A stretch of DNA of 64,000 nucleotides from Phaseolus vulgaris (GCF_000499845.2 NC_023758.2:2278811-2342810); one strand, 5' to 3'. Shown: positions 25,335-38,600, counted from the stretch's first letter. Made by a program: numbers and translations. The notes: a model not told the origin generated them from the sequence alone.

Positions 25335-26471
25335 GGGTGGAAGTTTACCAAACCAAAACCAACCCTTCTTCGAATGCACGAGTTGGGTTGCAGCGGGTCA
25401 CTCACCCTACGACTCAGTCTCTGCGTAAAAGAAAAAGGAAACTCCTCACCCGGAGACACAAGTTGGAAATAAGAAATAAATACAGAATAAAAATAAAAAT
25501 AAAAATAAAATACAAAAAAACTCTATTTCTCGTTACTCGTTAAGTTAAGGAATAAGGTGGAAGCAGTTGCGACTTGCCACGCCACATGTGCCCCCGTTGT
25601 CCTTACAATTTATTAAATTATTAAATTATTACACGCACCAAATTTAAATTAAGTAATTAACCAATTTCAGAATAAAAAACCACTATTTTATCATTGAATC
25701 TTGATATAAAATATGTAACTTTTTAAATAATTTAATATATTTACTATATCTCGGACATAATTGTTTTATTATAATGATTGCATGATTGCATAAACCGTAT
25801 CAAATATTAAATATAAGTAAATATTTTTTACTAAATTCAAGCATTCTCTATAAGTAAATATATTCAATATTTTTTACGAAATATAGGTAAATATATTCAA
25901 TATTTTTTGTTTTTTTTAATTTGATCTCGCTTATAAGATTGATTTATGTAAGATATTTAAAATATTTATTATACACACGATTTTTTTTCCTAATGAAGTG
26001 GTATCTTTTATTAGAATTAACTGGCCACCTGAGAATATATTTCAAAATAGTTATAAATAATGTACCCTTAAATATGTCAGCCTCTTTTTCTTTTCTTTTC
26101 TCTATATGTGAAATGTTAATAAATAATATTCCTAGTGCTTATTTTATATTTTTTATAACTGTGTACATTTTTTTTACTCCATTTTTACGATAAAAAATTA
26201 ATATATATATCCAAAATAAAAAAAATAAAAAATAGAGTATAAGTGATTGAAAATAAAGATTATTGTATTTGATATGTAATATTTAGTATGAATGTGGAAA
26301 TGTATGAGAGTATGCTATTTTTTTTTTAAATAAAAAATTAAAATAAGAGTGGAAGAATTACATAAAAACAAAAAGTATACATTAATATTTTTATATAAAT
26401 TCTTTTAATCACAAGTTATTTTTCTGAGATAATTTTTTTTAAATAATTTCAAAAGACAAGTACGTTCACAC

Positions 26472-26517
<46 letters not shown>

Positions 26518-27226
26518 TATTTGCTTGCACCATCACTAACATTTAAGAAATAGACATAAATATATTACTAATGATAGGTACTTTCTTCACAGTCAATCGT
26601 AAATAACAGATAAAATCAAAATATAAATTAATTTAACCACTTTCACCTTAATTAATTATATAATTAAAAAGATGTGTTTTAAATTAAATTTTATTTCCAC
26701 TCACTCTTTCTTAATTTTGATATTAAGTTTTAATAAAAGGAAGAAAATATATATTTTATTGTGATTAGTAGAATTAAATTAATTAAGTTTCTTATTTAGT
26801 TAAAAAAGTTATTAATTTTACTTATACTCGGATAGAGCATGTCAAATTCATGTAGATAGTTTTAAAAAACATGTCTAATTGGTAAACATAATAGTTCTAG
26901 TTAATTAAGTTAAATAGTTTCATTACTTATTTATTTATTTATTTTGTGAACGAAATTGATAGTTAGAGGATATATTGGGCCTCCAAAATGAACCACTCGA
27001 GTCCAAGTCACTCATACTAAAGAAACAAACAAATATTAATTAAGTATATATAACGTTAAATAATTAAAGAGAAAAATCATTTTCCTTATTCTTTAGAAAG
27101 GACAATGAGCATAAAAAGTTTAAAAAATAAAATAAAAAGAGAATTACAAGATAAAAGTGGAGTGAGATGGATAAAATAGATGTTGTGTGGCTATGCATTG
27201 ATGATCGAGTAAGAATGAAGATCAGA
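25335..27226. other. AT-rich spacer
   Basis: The first part is the likely promoter of the SWIB gene. A (TA)n microsatellite of about 44 bases lies at 26472-26515. No gene supported. Confidence 0.5.
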
Positions 27227-27628
27227 CATTTAACTCGAACACACGTATCAGTGTCGATACTTATAGAACACTCGTAGAACACTTATTAGTGAAGTGTTCA
27301 ATCCAAAAAATATTTGTTGAATTTATGAAAATCTAGCATGATTTTAACACAATTTTAAAAAAGATAAATAAATAATTTTTTAAAAATTCAAGTTTATTGT
27401 ATAATTTTTTATTATGATTATAAAAATAAAGAACCAATTCTTTTGAACTAGTCATGAAAAACATCTTCTTCCTCTCAAAAAAATCTGAAACATACTTGTG
27501 CACATAAATATTTATTGTCAATTTATATAATTTATAATTATATAATATATAAATTCATGTTCCCGTATTTTACATTTTAAAAATTATACGTATTGTCAGT
27601 GTTCGTATCCGTATCATTGCTACATATA
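27227..27628. repeat. Dispersed MITE-like repeat, copy 2
   Basis: Same family as 7085-7505. The order of shared blocks is preserved, including AAAATATTTGTTGAATTTAT and GAAACATACTTGTRCAYATAA, then TATAATTATATAATATATA. Divergence between copies is visible, so neither insertion is recent. Confidence 0.6.
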
Positions 27629-27947
27629 TGAATATTGTTTTGATGTTTTCTTTTGTTTAAATAATATCATTTTACATATATTCATATATTTACTTGATTA
27701 AGTGAATCAAAACATCAATAGTGTAAAATAATATCTAGAATTTTGCATTAAACTCTAAAATTAAGACTGGACACATGTTGAGATAGTAACCGTTAATGAA
27801 ATAAAAATCACATAAAAATAAAAAAATAAAGATGATTATATCATTACTATTAATTTATGTGCAATATAAAACGGAATTAAAAAATTGAAGTTGAAAGAGG
27901 CATGGAGTGTGGCACATGGACCTGGTCCAATGAGGGAACAGTTTCTG

Positions 27948-28315
27948 GACTGTTTCTTTCTGCACCTCCACATCTTCTTCTGCCACCTCCATACACAACA
28001 TGAAAATACATTTTTATCCTTTTTGTGTCACCCCATATAATAGTTTTCGGGTTATATAATCTGGAAATTCATTTGAAAAAAGACTTCCGGATTACATAAT
28101 CCAGAAGCTAAATAAGACTTCCGAATTATGTAATCCGAAAAGTAATCATGCATCTGAAAAAAGAATTTCGAATTATGTAATCTGGAAGCTAATTATAAAT
28201 TTGAAAAATGACTTATGGATCATATAATCCGGAATATTATTAAGGGGCATTTTTAAAAATTCGAAAATATATGGAGGTGAGAGAAGAATGTATGGAGGTG
28301 CAGGAAGAAACAGTT
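27948..28315. mobile_element. Mutator-like MITE A, upstream of SnRK2
   Basis: Terminal inverted repeats GACTGTTTCTTTCTGCACCT and (reverse complement of the right end) AACTGTTTCTTCCTGCACCT. A perfect 9-bp direct repeat CAGTTTCTG flanks it at 27939-27947 and 28316-28324. The interior holds about four short palindromes of the ATTACATAATCCGGAA type. No coding capacity. The 9-bp duplication supports a Mutator-type origin. Confidence 0.65.
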
Positions 28316-28403
28316 CAGTTTCTGTTATACATTGGACAAAACCTTAACTGAAGAAGCCCAGATTTATGAACAAACATAACCCAAAATGTGCAATAGATAA
28401 GAG

Positions 28404-28989
28404 GCTTCTTCTTCCTGCATCCCTACATTTTTCTTTCTGCACCCCACAATTTTCTAAATCCCGAAACTGGTCTTAATCTTTTATTTGAAAAAGGATACCG
28501 TGGTTACTGAAAATAGGAATCTGGGAGTGTGCTACGGATTCATCAATCCGGAACTGAATATTTTTTTTTCTGGATGAGGGGGTTTTCCAAAAGCAATTTT
28601 TGCATAAATTAATGTTTTTCGGATTGCTAAATCCGAAAGCCTAATTCTATTACGGATTCAAGGATCCGGAATGTTTTTTTTTATTTATTTATGGATTTCT
28701 GAATCCAAAATGTATATTTCTGTTACAGATTGGTAGATCTGAAATGTTCTTTTTGAATGATAGATTTTTAAATGTGAAATGCATATTTTGAATTATGGAT
28801 TGGTGGATCCGAAATTTTATCGAAAGTGTCAATCCGAAAATTTTCCAGATTCCATAATCCATAATGCAAAAAATAAATACATTTCAAGTAATTTTGAGGG
28901 TTTTTAAAAAGTAATAAGGACAATTTGGTCTTTGCATAACATTGTGGAGGTGCAGGAAGAAAAATGTAGGGGTGCAGGAAGAAACTGCC
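28404..28989. mobile_element. Mutator-like MITE B, abutting the SnRK2 5' region
   Basis: Left end GCTTCTTCTTCCTGCATCCC; reverse complement of the right end GGCAGTTTCTTCCTGCACCC. The inverted similarity runs about 50 bp. The 10-bp direct repeat TAGATAAGAG flanks it at 28394-28403 and 28990-28999. The interior has at least five palindromes such as CGGATTGCTAAATCCGAAA and GGATTGGTGGATCCGAAA. It is a longer sister of element A. Its right end lies only about 150 bp before the SnRK2 start codon. Confidence 0.7.
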
Positions 28990-29142
28990 TAGATAAGAGC
29001 AGAGCCCAAAATGGTGCTTACGAGACAACCACTCTAACCGGCGTCATCCACAAAACGAACTCGTCACTATCACACCTTCCCACTTGGACTCTCTCACTCC
29101 ATTACTGGCCGCTCGCAGAATCTTACTCGGCATTTTCAACCG

Positions 29143-32100
29143 ATGGATCGGCCGGCCACCGGAGTCATGCCGTTCATGCCGATCATGCACGATAGCGACC
29201 GTTACGATTTCGTTCGCGATATCGGGTCTGGGAATTTCGGCGTTGCTAGACTTATGAGGGATAAGCAAACGCAAGAGCTTGTCGCCGTCAAGTATATAGA
29301 ACGCGGAGACAAGGTTTGTGCGAGCTCATCGGTTGTGTATTGATGCTGACGAATTTTTTAATTGGGCTTTTAATTTTTTTTCTGCCGTTAACTTTTGTCG
29401 AGTTGTTTGGTTAATTTTGGTAACATGGTGGCTGAATATGGAAAATTTGGGATTGCTCAGTCACTTAAATGCTAATCAATTAACCGCGCACTTTTTTTTT
29501 ATTGGTTGTACAATAGTAGTAGTGATTCGGTCATCATTCATGTGGCAATTCAGTTTATCTTCGTACCTTTTTTTCCTTTCTAATTGTAGCTTTTTGCTGT
29601 TGTCATTATCTTTTGACAAAAGTAAAATGACTTAATTGATGATAGATAAGTTTGATTGATGAGGAGGAGAAAAGGTGACTTGATCGATGACTTTCTGCCT
29701 TGATGATGAAATGATGCCATAAAGTTTAAGTAGATAAGTGGGGATCTGGTGCGTACGATTTCTCTGGCTTGTTTTTGGTTGTTCTGATAGGGCACTAGAC
29801 AGGAGTCAAGTTTATGGAGTGAGATATAAAATATAAAATCATTCACGTGTGAACTTATCTGCTTTCACCTAATAGTTTGAGCTTTAGGAATAGTTGGTTC
29901 ATGATTTAGCATTGAAGCTTATATAATCATGTGGTCCGTAGTTCTGTTTATATTACCCCATTTTTCTAAATGAATGATAAATTTCAGCACAAGGTAAAGT
30001 GGGCATCTTCCATGCCAGGGAGGGTTTATACATGAGGTGTGTAGTCAATGTTGGATTGATTCAGGTGGTGAACCCAGATCATTTGGTTTAATTAAATTTA
30101 GGCTTCCACACATTCACAAAATAAGTAATGAAAAAATCAATTTATTTTTGGTGGTCTAAATTGGACTTTTGATTCTAAAATAATGTGAGTGAGATGTTTG
30201 TTGCTTCTTTCCTTCAGGTTCTTGTTGATGAAGCACTAGACTAATACTTTTCCTATCATGTATTGGTGTTGTAGATTGATCAAAATGTTAAAAGAGAAAT
30301 CATTAATCACAGGTCTCTAAGACATCCTAACATTATCAGGTTTAAGGAGGTTGGTATAATTATTACATTTCTTTATTTTTATGCTCAGAGGAAGGAATAA
30401 TCATATTTATGGAAAATGTTCTATAAAATTTCACTCAGGTCATTTTAACACCTACCCATCTTGCCATTGTAATGGAATTTGCATCTGGAGGAGAATTATT
30501 TGCCCGAATCTGCAATGCAGGGCGTTTTACTGAGGATGAGGTTCTTTAACAATTATGTGTACTTTTGTTATGCTTTTTCAGTCAGCACAAATTTGTGCTA
30601 GTTATCTATTTCCCGTGTAACGATTAACCTATTGTTATGCCACAGGCTCGTTTTTTCTTTCAACAACTCATATCTGGGGTCAGCCATTTGCATGCAATGG
30701 TAACTGATATCTTTTTCACCCACTATTGGATATAAATTGTAGTTAACCTACATAGAATGTAGTATAGGCAATGTATCAATCTTTTGAGTATTGTCTGCTG
30801 AAGAAATATAAGTCATACACCCTTTTGAACACATTCTTTTCTATTGGTTGAAATTTAATTGAAATTACAGAAATCTGCGGGTCTCACTTATTTAATGAAC
30901 GTCTCCCATGATTCTGTATTTTTAAAAAATTTATCCATTTATTAAGAGAAGAGGGTGAGCCCTCGCACGGCAGTAAAAGTTGGGCCTTGGTGACTGATTG
31001 GTCATGGGTTCAAACATGGAATTAGCCTCTTTGCACACGCCAGGGTAAGGCTGCATATAAATTATCCTCATACCTTGCATGGTGAGGAGTCTTCTAACAT
31101 TGGGTACGCTAGTTAACCAATAGTAAAGAGTGTTTTGTTAGCTCTCTTCATGTCTGATGTATTGGTTTTATGTATCATAATGTGTCTCCTCATGAAGGAA
31201 GTGTGTCACCGGGACTTGAAGTTGGAAAACACTTTGTTGGATGGAAGCCCGGCAATCCATTTGAAGATATGTGATTTTGGATATTCCAAGGTAAGCCTTT
31301 GTTTTTCACGTGCTTTTCCTGGTGTAAGCTCTGGCTCAGTAAGTTTATCTCTAAATGATGTTTGTCACCCATTTAATTGCACATTTATCTCTAAATGATG
31401 TTTGTCACACATTTAATTGTACATTTATCTCTAATGTTTCCTGGTGTTCTTGAGGCATTTGATGTTTAGCTCACAGCAAACCTTTGTGGTGGTGTTAAAG
31501 ATGATTTATCTTGTATTTGTGTCATATATTTTGTTGTGCTTTGTAATTAAAATAGAGCTTCTGTTTACATGCAATGACACTTTGAGGTCATCCTTTTTAT
31601 TTATCAATTGGATTTCTTTCTGTCTTGTGAGCACCTACACATTCATTTTTTTTATCCAATTTGTAACTTCTCAAGTGTAGATCGTCATTGTATTCTCTTC
31701 TATTTTAAATAATCTGCCTTGCTATATTTTCTACATATCTAATAGATTTTGTTATGGGCAGTCTTCAATGCTGCATTCACAACCTAACTCAACTGTGGGA
31801 ACCCCTGCATATATTGCTCCAGAAGTATTGCTGAATCAAGAGTATGATGGCAAGGTAGAAATACTTTTAGTTTCAGTCGTGTGCTCTTTTTCTGTATTAA
31901 TCTCATAATTTGATAACATTAATTTGTGGGCTGATGAGGTTTATTGATTTATCCTTGAATAAGGAGCTAAAACATTTTTTTAATAGTCTATCTGTCATAA
32001 CTTCAGTGGAAAGTTATGCTTGGTGTCTAAACAAAGATTGCTTCTTTTCTGGTTGTCATCTACGCTTTGTTCAAGTCTTCTTGGCACTAATTGAAGTTTT

Positions 32101-34071
32101 TAACTTTAAAGTAGTTATTTAAGTCTTCTTGCCAGTCCTCTTGCATCTTCTTGTCCTAAAATGTTGCAAACATAGCTTATTAAGGTTTCTTTGTTGATGG
32201 ATTAATTGAAGAATAAACTTATAGATGTAATAATTAAATGGCTAAATTAGTTGAGAATTTTGCTACCGCATCTTTCACCCTCCACTCTTATCCTCTGTTT
32301 GATCTTTAAGTCTTTATTTTCTGAACCTATGCAGTAATCTAGTACTCAGTAATTGAGATCAGGAATGAATCATAAGTCAAAATAGTGTTATAACAAAGTG
32401 GCCTCAGGCCACTGTAGGATTCAAAAAGTATAGCAGTTTTCAACACAATAGTGGGCAAAATAGTATATTGCTTGCTATAGCGCTACCACCATGATATAGG
32501 CTTCAAAAACCCATTTTTTCCCCTAAAACACTGTTTAGGATTTTTGGGTAATATTATAAACACTTTGAAGTCTCTTCGTTGACTGTTTCACAATTTATTT
32601 TTAGGCGTCATCATTTCATTTGATTCTGAAGAAGTTAATGGTTTTTCTATAGACGTGACTCACATCACAATGCAACATTATGGTGTTTTTTTGATTCATG
32701 TAGCCAACCTCACCAAACGGGAAATGGCTTGGCTACTATTGTTGTATGATAGTCTTACTTTTAATGTGCAATGTTGCTAATTAAGCACCTACATATAAGC
32801 GTGTATCTATAGTCCCACCATGTGATGAAATGGGAATGCACTATGATCGAACATTTCAATTTTTAATTTTACGAATATGTAGGTAGGCATTTTAATGGGT
32901 TTTTTTTGAAATTCTCATGCCCCAAATATCAGATTGCGGATGTATGGTCATGTGGGGTAACCTTATATGTGATGCTAGTGGGATCATATCCTTTTGAAGA
33001 TCCTAAAGATCCAAAGGATTTCTGGAAGACAATGCAGGTTGATTAGATATTTAAGATATTTGCTTGTTCTCTTTTCAAGCCTCTGGTTGCATGAGCACAG
33101 CCTTTTTTGGTTGGTTCCTTGCAGAGGGTTCTTGCTGTCCAGTATTCCATTCCAGATGATATACAAATATCTCCAGAGTGTGGCCACCTTATCTCAAAGA
33201 TATTTGTTTCTGACCCTGCAGAGGTAATTTATATTTTCTAACAAAACACCTACTTCTGCGAATATATACAATTTGAGGTACACTACAATTCCTGAGGAGT
33301 TGTGCTATGGATGCATTTTTATATACCATCACTACTAGCCTCCCACTTGAAAGTGTTAAAATTTTCCCCCCTTTTTCTAGCTGAAGCACTATATGAGCTG
33401 GAATTTTGAAGGAGAACCTTCATGTATGGAATCTGCCTTAACACACTCATGCACACGCATAATAACAGCCTTTTACATTTTCTAGGTCCTGATCCACTTA
33501 GGTTTTATATCTAGCATCAAATAGCAATGTCTACTATTTTGACATATAGATATTGTAGGTCCTATGCAGCTTAGATTGTAAATCTAGCATTGATAAGAAG
33601 ATTGTAGGCACCACAACATTCAACAATATTATAAAATAAGAAATTATGATCTTACAGCAGGGAAAATTGCCGATTGCATATTATAAATCAAACCTCTTTA
33701 TTGTCTAAGGTAGGAATTAACTTCCACTCTTGCTTGTTTATTGATTTATTTGAACCTTATGCCTTTGTACATTAATTTTACAGAGAATCACTATTCCTGA
33801 AATATTGAAAAATGAATGGTTTCTGAAGGATCTCCCTCCTTACTTGATGGATGAAAATATCATGGGTAAGCAATTTGTAGAGTCGGATCAGCCTATGCAG
33901 AGCATTGATACAATTATGCAGATAATTTCAGAAGCTACCGTACCAGCCGCAGGGATCTATTCTTTAGACCAGTTTATGGCTGATAACATAATAGATTATG
34001 ACATGGATGAATCAGACTCTGACTTCGAGCAAGATGTAGATAGCAGTGGGGAGATAGTGTATGCCATATAA
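29143..34071 (+). CDS. SnRK2 protein kinase, subclass III (OST1/SnRK2.6-like)
   Basis: Nine exons: 29143-29313, 30275-30349, 30439-30540, 30646-30699, 31198-31290, 31762-31854, 32933-33037, 33125-33223 and 33784-34071, all GT-AG and in phase 0, giving 359 residues. It shows the Gly loop [11 protein letters not shown], the lysine of VAVKYIERG, catalytic [11 protein letters not shown] in [11 protein letters not shown], and activation loop [13 protein letters not shown], in which Ser175 and Thr176 fall at the positions phosphorylated in Arabidopsis OST1. The acidic C-terminal box ends [10 protein letters not shown], the PP2C/ABA-response signature of subclass III. The expected role is cytosolic/nuclear ABA signalling (stomata, stress transcription). 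Unusual residues are SHLHAM and EVCHRD, where relatives usually have SYCHAM and QVCHRD. Intron 4 contains a SINE. Nine exons is the usual SnRK2 structure. Confidence 0.96.
30951..31112 (+). mobile_element. tRNA-derived SINE (Au-like) in SnRK2 intron 4
   Basis: The head GGTGAGCCCTCGCACGGCAG fits a polymerase III A box, and GGGTTCAAAC at 31006-31015 fits a B box, at tRNA-like spacing. The body AGCCTCTTTGCACACGCCAG, then GGGTAAGGCTGC, matches what I know of the plant Au SINE family. The tail TTGGGTACG is near 31100. No clean target duplication was found. It ends about 85 bp before exon 5. Confidence 0.7.
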
Positions 34072-35412
34072 TTTAATCATCGTCTTCATTTTAGAGACAG
34101 CATAATTAAAGGACGGCATCTCAATATTCAACTTTATGACATTCTCGGCATCAAGGGAATAGAAATGCGTGGAGACCATATTTCCTGTAGAGATGACACA
34201 CAAAGTCCATCATGTTCACTTATATGTTGTATATGATTCTTGGAACTGCCGAGGGGAGGAATATGCTTCTTACACTCTAGAAGGGTTGGTGGCTGGGAAA
34301 TGATAATACCTTCCTTCCCTCTTTTTCTAGTACTTTGTATCATATGTATTCATTAGCCTTTTTATTGTATCCTGTAGTTATTATATTGGTGCCAGGATTC
34401 TTGTTTGCATACACATGCTATGTACACATACCCTAGGAGTTACTTGTGTTTATCCTGTTATCTAAGAACATATCATTCCTGTGCACCATTTCAGAGTATT
34501 GCTTATTTCCTATTGGAGCATTGTTGTACCTATCGTCCTTCTCTATGCCACAATTTTGCAATGCAATGCAACTTGAAAGGACGTCACAGATACAACTCCC
34601 TGACGATTGTACAATAGTTTACTAGAATGGGGTGGACTGCCTTGAAATTTTATTTATTAATGTGATTCGTCTCGTGGTATGTGCAGTATATATTTCGATC
34701 CATCAATTCCTTAAATTGCCTTATTCAGAATGATATTTATGTGCATGATAAAATGTTATTATTCTAGCTCTTGCTTCTGGCGTGGAATAATTTTGAGTAT
34801 AGTTAAATAACCAATTTAATTAAGCATATATTCCATAAATTTTATAATTAGGAAGAGTCATATTACTTTAATAACTTTACATAAACTACTTAAATGTTTT
34901 TCCCCAGCCTATTTTCATTATTAAGTTTAGGTAAGGATTAATTTGTGAGGATATGTTTGAAACTGTTTCCAATGAATACGGTGAGTATATTCGGGAGCAG
35001 TAATACATCTCATTTCAAATACGGTGCATATATTAATTAACTCTGCAACATAAAATTGAGAATGCTTTGCCCCGTATTAGTCGAACACCTGCAAAGGCAA
35101 TAGCAAATTCAATTCATCTACCAATATTATGCAATTGGAGATAACGAAGTGAAGCTGCAATGGAACAATAGATCTCGATTATTCTCACAGAGGACAATAC
35201 ACCCTTGATAACCCCACTTTAAGTATCTTTTACCTCTACCATGCTGTCATAATAAATCATGTCATTTCACATGTAAAAAAAGTCTCCACGTACCTGGTAT
35301 CCATATATTGTGCTACTAATCACAAAATATAAATGACCATTATTTTACACAATAAATGACCATTCTAAAATCACATATGAAGTGTGATTACAAGTCAAAT
35401 TTATGTTATATA
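34072..35412. other. 3' flank of SnRK2 and spacer to the NLR gene
   Basis: The first 300-600 bases are probable 3' untranslated region. The two genes converge here. No other gene supported. Confidence 0.5.
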
Positions 35413-35684
35413 TTTACAGAATCAACCAACTCAAACTCCTACTTTTTTCACTGCAGTAACATGGTTTTAAATTTCAACATGATTCCGAGTCTATGGATTT
35501 CAGAAAACAAGTCTCGTGAATGACCATGTTAAATACATGAGGTATTCTGTCAAGTCACATCGATGTGTTATACTTACAGAATCAACCAACTCAAACTCCT
35601 ACTTTTCCACTGCAGTAACACGGTTCCAAATTCAAACATGATTCCTAGCCTGTCAAAATTTCAGAAAACACGTCTCATGAATGA
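35413..35684. repeat. Direct duplication of the NLR gene's 3' end
   Basis: Two copies of about 111 bp (35413-35523 and 35574-35684), offset by 161 bp. Both begin TTACAGAATCAACCAACTCA and continue through CTGCAGTAACAYGGTT to CAGAAAACAMGTCTC. The right-hand copy includes the stop codon (35675-35677) and last codons of the minus-strand NLR; the other lies in its 3' untranslated region or flank. Confidence 0.8.
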
Positions 35685-38600
35685 ACTCCAGGAAGCCAAT
35701 TTAAGTTAACCTCCACTATAGATATCTCTATCTTCAAATTGGGAATGGTAGGGAAATTTTCCCATAAGGAAGCCATTTCTTCATCACAGATCACGTGTAT
35801 TTTATGCTTTAAATTTCCAAAATTAACGACCGAGTATGGCAGTTCTCTCAGTTTTGAGCAACCCTTCAAGTAGAGCTTCTCAAGCTTCAACTCACCAATG
35901 TCATCTGGTAATTTGGTAAGATTTAAACAGTCTGAGATGTCAAGACAGCTAAGTTTGTTGAGCCCTTTAACAGAATCTGGCATCTCTACCAAATCAGAGC
36001 AGGAACATAGCCTTAGAACTTCCAAATTCTCCAGCTTTGCAATATCTTGTGGCAGTACAGAAAGCTTGTGACAGTTAGTGATACTAAGCTTCTTCAATGG
36101 GGTGATGTTACAAAGCCCATCAGGCAATTTAACCAGATCTTTGCAATAATCAATGCTCATCTCCACAAGATTTGGCATTGCATCTGAGATTTGGATAGAA
36201 TATCTTTCAAAAGCCTGCCATGTATTACACATATGAAGGGACAATTTTCGTAGATTCTTCAATATGCACAGGGAAGGGATTGAAACCTTTTCCAATCTGA
36301 TTCTTTTCAAGTTAGTTAAAGAACCAAGTCGCTCAAAATTGTTTAGTTCAGAACGATGGAAACCATAATTTGTGACAATCAGAACTTTAAGCTTATGCAT
36401 CTTCTCTGTGAACTCTGGCAATGAGTACTGGCTAGAGTGAAGATTTAAAATCAGAACTTCAGCTTCGTCCGGTTGCATGTCACACCAATCCGAATTAAAC
36501 GTTTCATCTGCAAAAGCATCATGTTTGACATTAACAGTGGAAGATTAAGTATGACACAGCGCAAGAGTACTTCTTATTAGTTCACATATTTTCAAAATAA
36601 TTAAGAATTTTTTTTTTAAAAATGTTTGTCACTTTCTACAACTAAGAATGAACTAGTTACTCTTTTGCTACCTTTATTCTTATCTCCCGATATCTCAATT
36701 AGGTAGAATGATAGCAATTTAATGGAGCAAAAGGATAATATGTTCTCAAGTCAAGATAAAGAATTAATATGAAACTTGGAGTAGCATGTAGCATTTAACA
36801 TTTATATATGTGCATTCCCTATGGTTTGGACAGAGAGAAACATACCAGTTGAAATAGACAATATGCGGGCAGCAACCTTTAGTTGTTTCTGTCTATACAA
36901 CATTCCCAGGATGTATGAGAACGAACGGCCAATGATTCCTAGCTGATTCAGTCCTACCCACCATTCAGGACGATTATCTCCATTTAACTCAATCATCACT
37001 CTTTCTTTCTGTTCAAATTTTTCCTCTATGCTCTGACGTATTGCAAGCTCTCTAAGGAGATCATGCACCAAAACAAAGTGGTTATTGTAGTACATGTCTG
37101 TATCCTTTGCAACTTTCCTGGACAGCAAGGGAAGAACAAAAAACCCAAGATGAACAATTTTATTTCTTTGCTTCATAATTATAATAGAAAGAGTTATTAC
37201 ATATATCCATGCATTTCATCTTCTTGAATTTCAAGATATAGAATTATCCCAAAACATATTATGCATGCACTAAGATTATTAACTATGCTGAAACTGTAAC
37301 ATTTTCAACTTATATTACTAATATTCTTATGTAATAGTTATGACAATCGTATCTATTCGTCCACTAACCATCCAATTTGTCCAAGCATAGATCCAACTAA
37401 TCTTCCCAAATGAATGCATTGGGTCAATAATTATTACTAGTCTATCGTATTTTTTAAATCAAATGATTCCAGATATTGGATCAATGATGGTTAAAGGAGT
37501 AAAGGCCCGTTGTAGGTTCTTTTAGAAACAGTATGGAGATAAATTTTAGACAAAATTTTTGCTCACAAGTAAAAGCACTATATATCTGAACAGCATAATA
37601 ATACCTGAATAGTTAAGAATCAAGTTAAAATAATGTCTTCAATATATTAAATACATTTTTTTATTTAATATTTTCTTTATAAAATATTGAGATGATATGT
37701 AAGAAGATATCATTGGGAAATATGTTATTATTTGAGGAAGGGGAATGTATTATTGTTATTGTTATTATCATTAGTTGGTCACAAACTTGTGTAATGAGAG
37801 AGGAAAAAACTCTTCTATATATTCCTATTTTTACTTTATTTTTCTAGCCTAAAAGACGTCTACTAAATAGATTTAAAAAAAACACTTCAAAACATTTTTG
37901 ATAAAGAAAAGAAAATAATCAAACTGTAAATGAACAAAGCTCAAATTTAAAATTTATCTCATTTAACTAACTGATTTGAGTTGCCTCATGTTTGCCACTA
38001 GTGAAACCTGGGTTATTAGCTTGATTGATTCATATACATTTCTTTTTCAAGCCACATTCGTAAGAAGATGTTTTGAGCTCCTATATTTAAGCATTAGATG
38101 ACCAACAGGGAGAAGGGTGGAGATGACATGTACCTGGTAACTATGACATTAATCAAATTCCTGGTGGTTAAATCATGGATAATGGACATTGCATTGCTAC
38201 CATCTTCATTAAGGTTATACAGTTCTGCCCACATATCAATGAGGGCAGCAAAAGGGATCCTTTGGTCTTCAGGAAATAGCCCCAGATCCATAAAACACAC
38301 CTTTTCATTGATGGAAAACTTATTCTCCAATAGATCTAAACTTTGTTGAAGACGTGAAAGCAAATTAGTACTATTAGATTCCAGAATGGAATGTCTTTGT
38401 AAATGCTCCTTCATATTTTGCCACACCTCAAAAGGCTGCTTACAGAGTGATCCAGCAGTCACCTTAAGGGCCAATGGTGAACCCTTACAACCTCTCACTA
38501 TCTGCATTTCAGTGCAACATGGTAAAATCAGTAAATAAAATAAAAGGCTAGGTAACTAGGTTTTTCATATCCTAAAACAGAAGGGTGAATATGACAAACG

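Noticed and set aside
27922..28340. Outer GTCCAATG/CATTGGAC inverted pair around MITE A as the true termini
   Set aside because: The 9-bp direct repeat CAGTTTCTG lies inside it and brackets ends that match MITE B, so the inner boundaries fit better.
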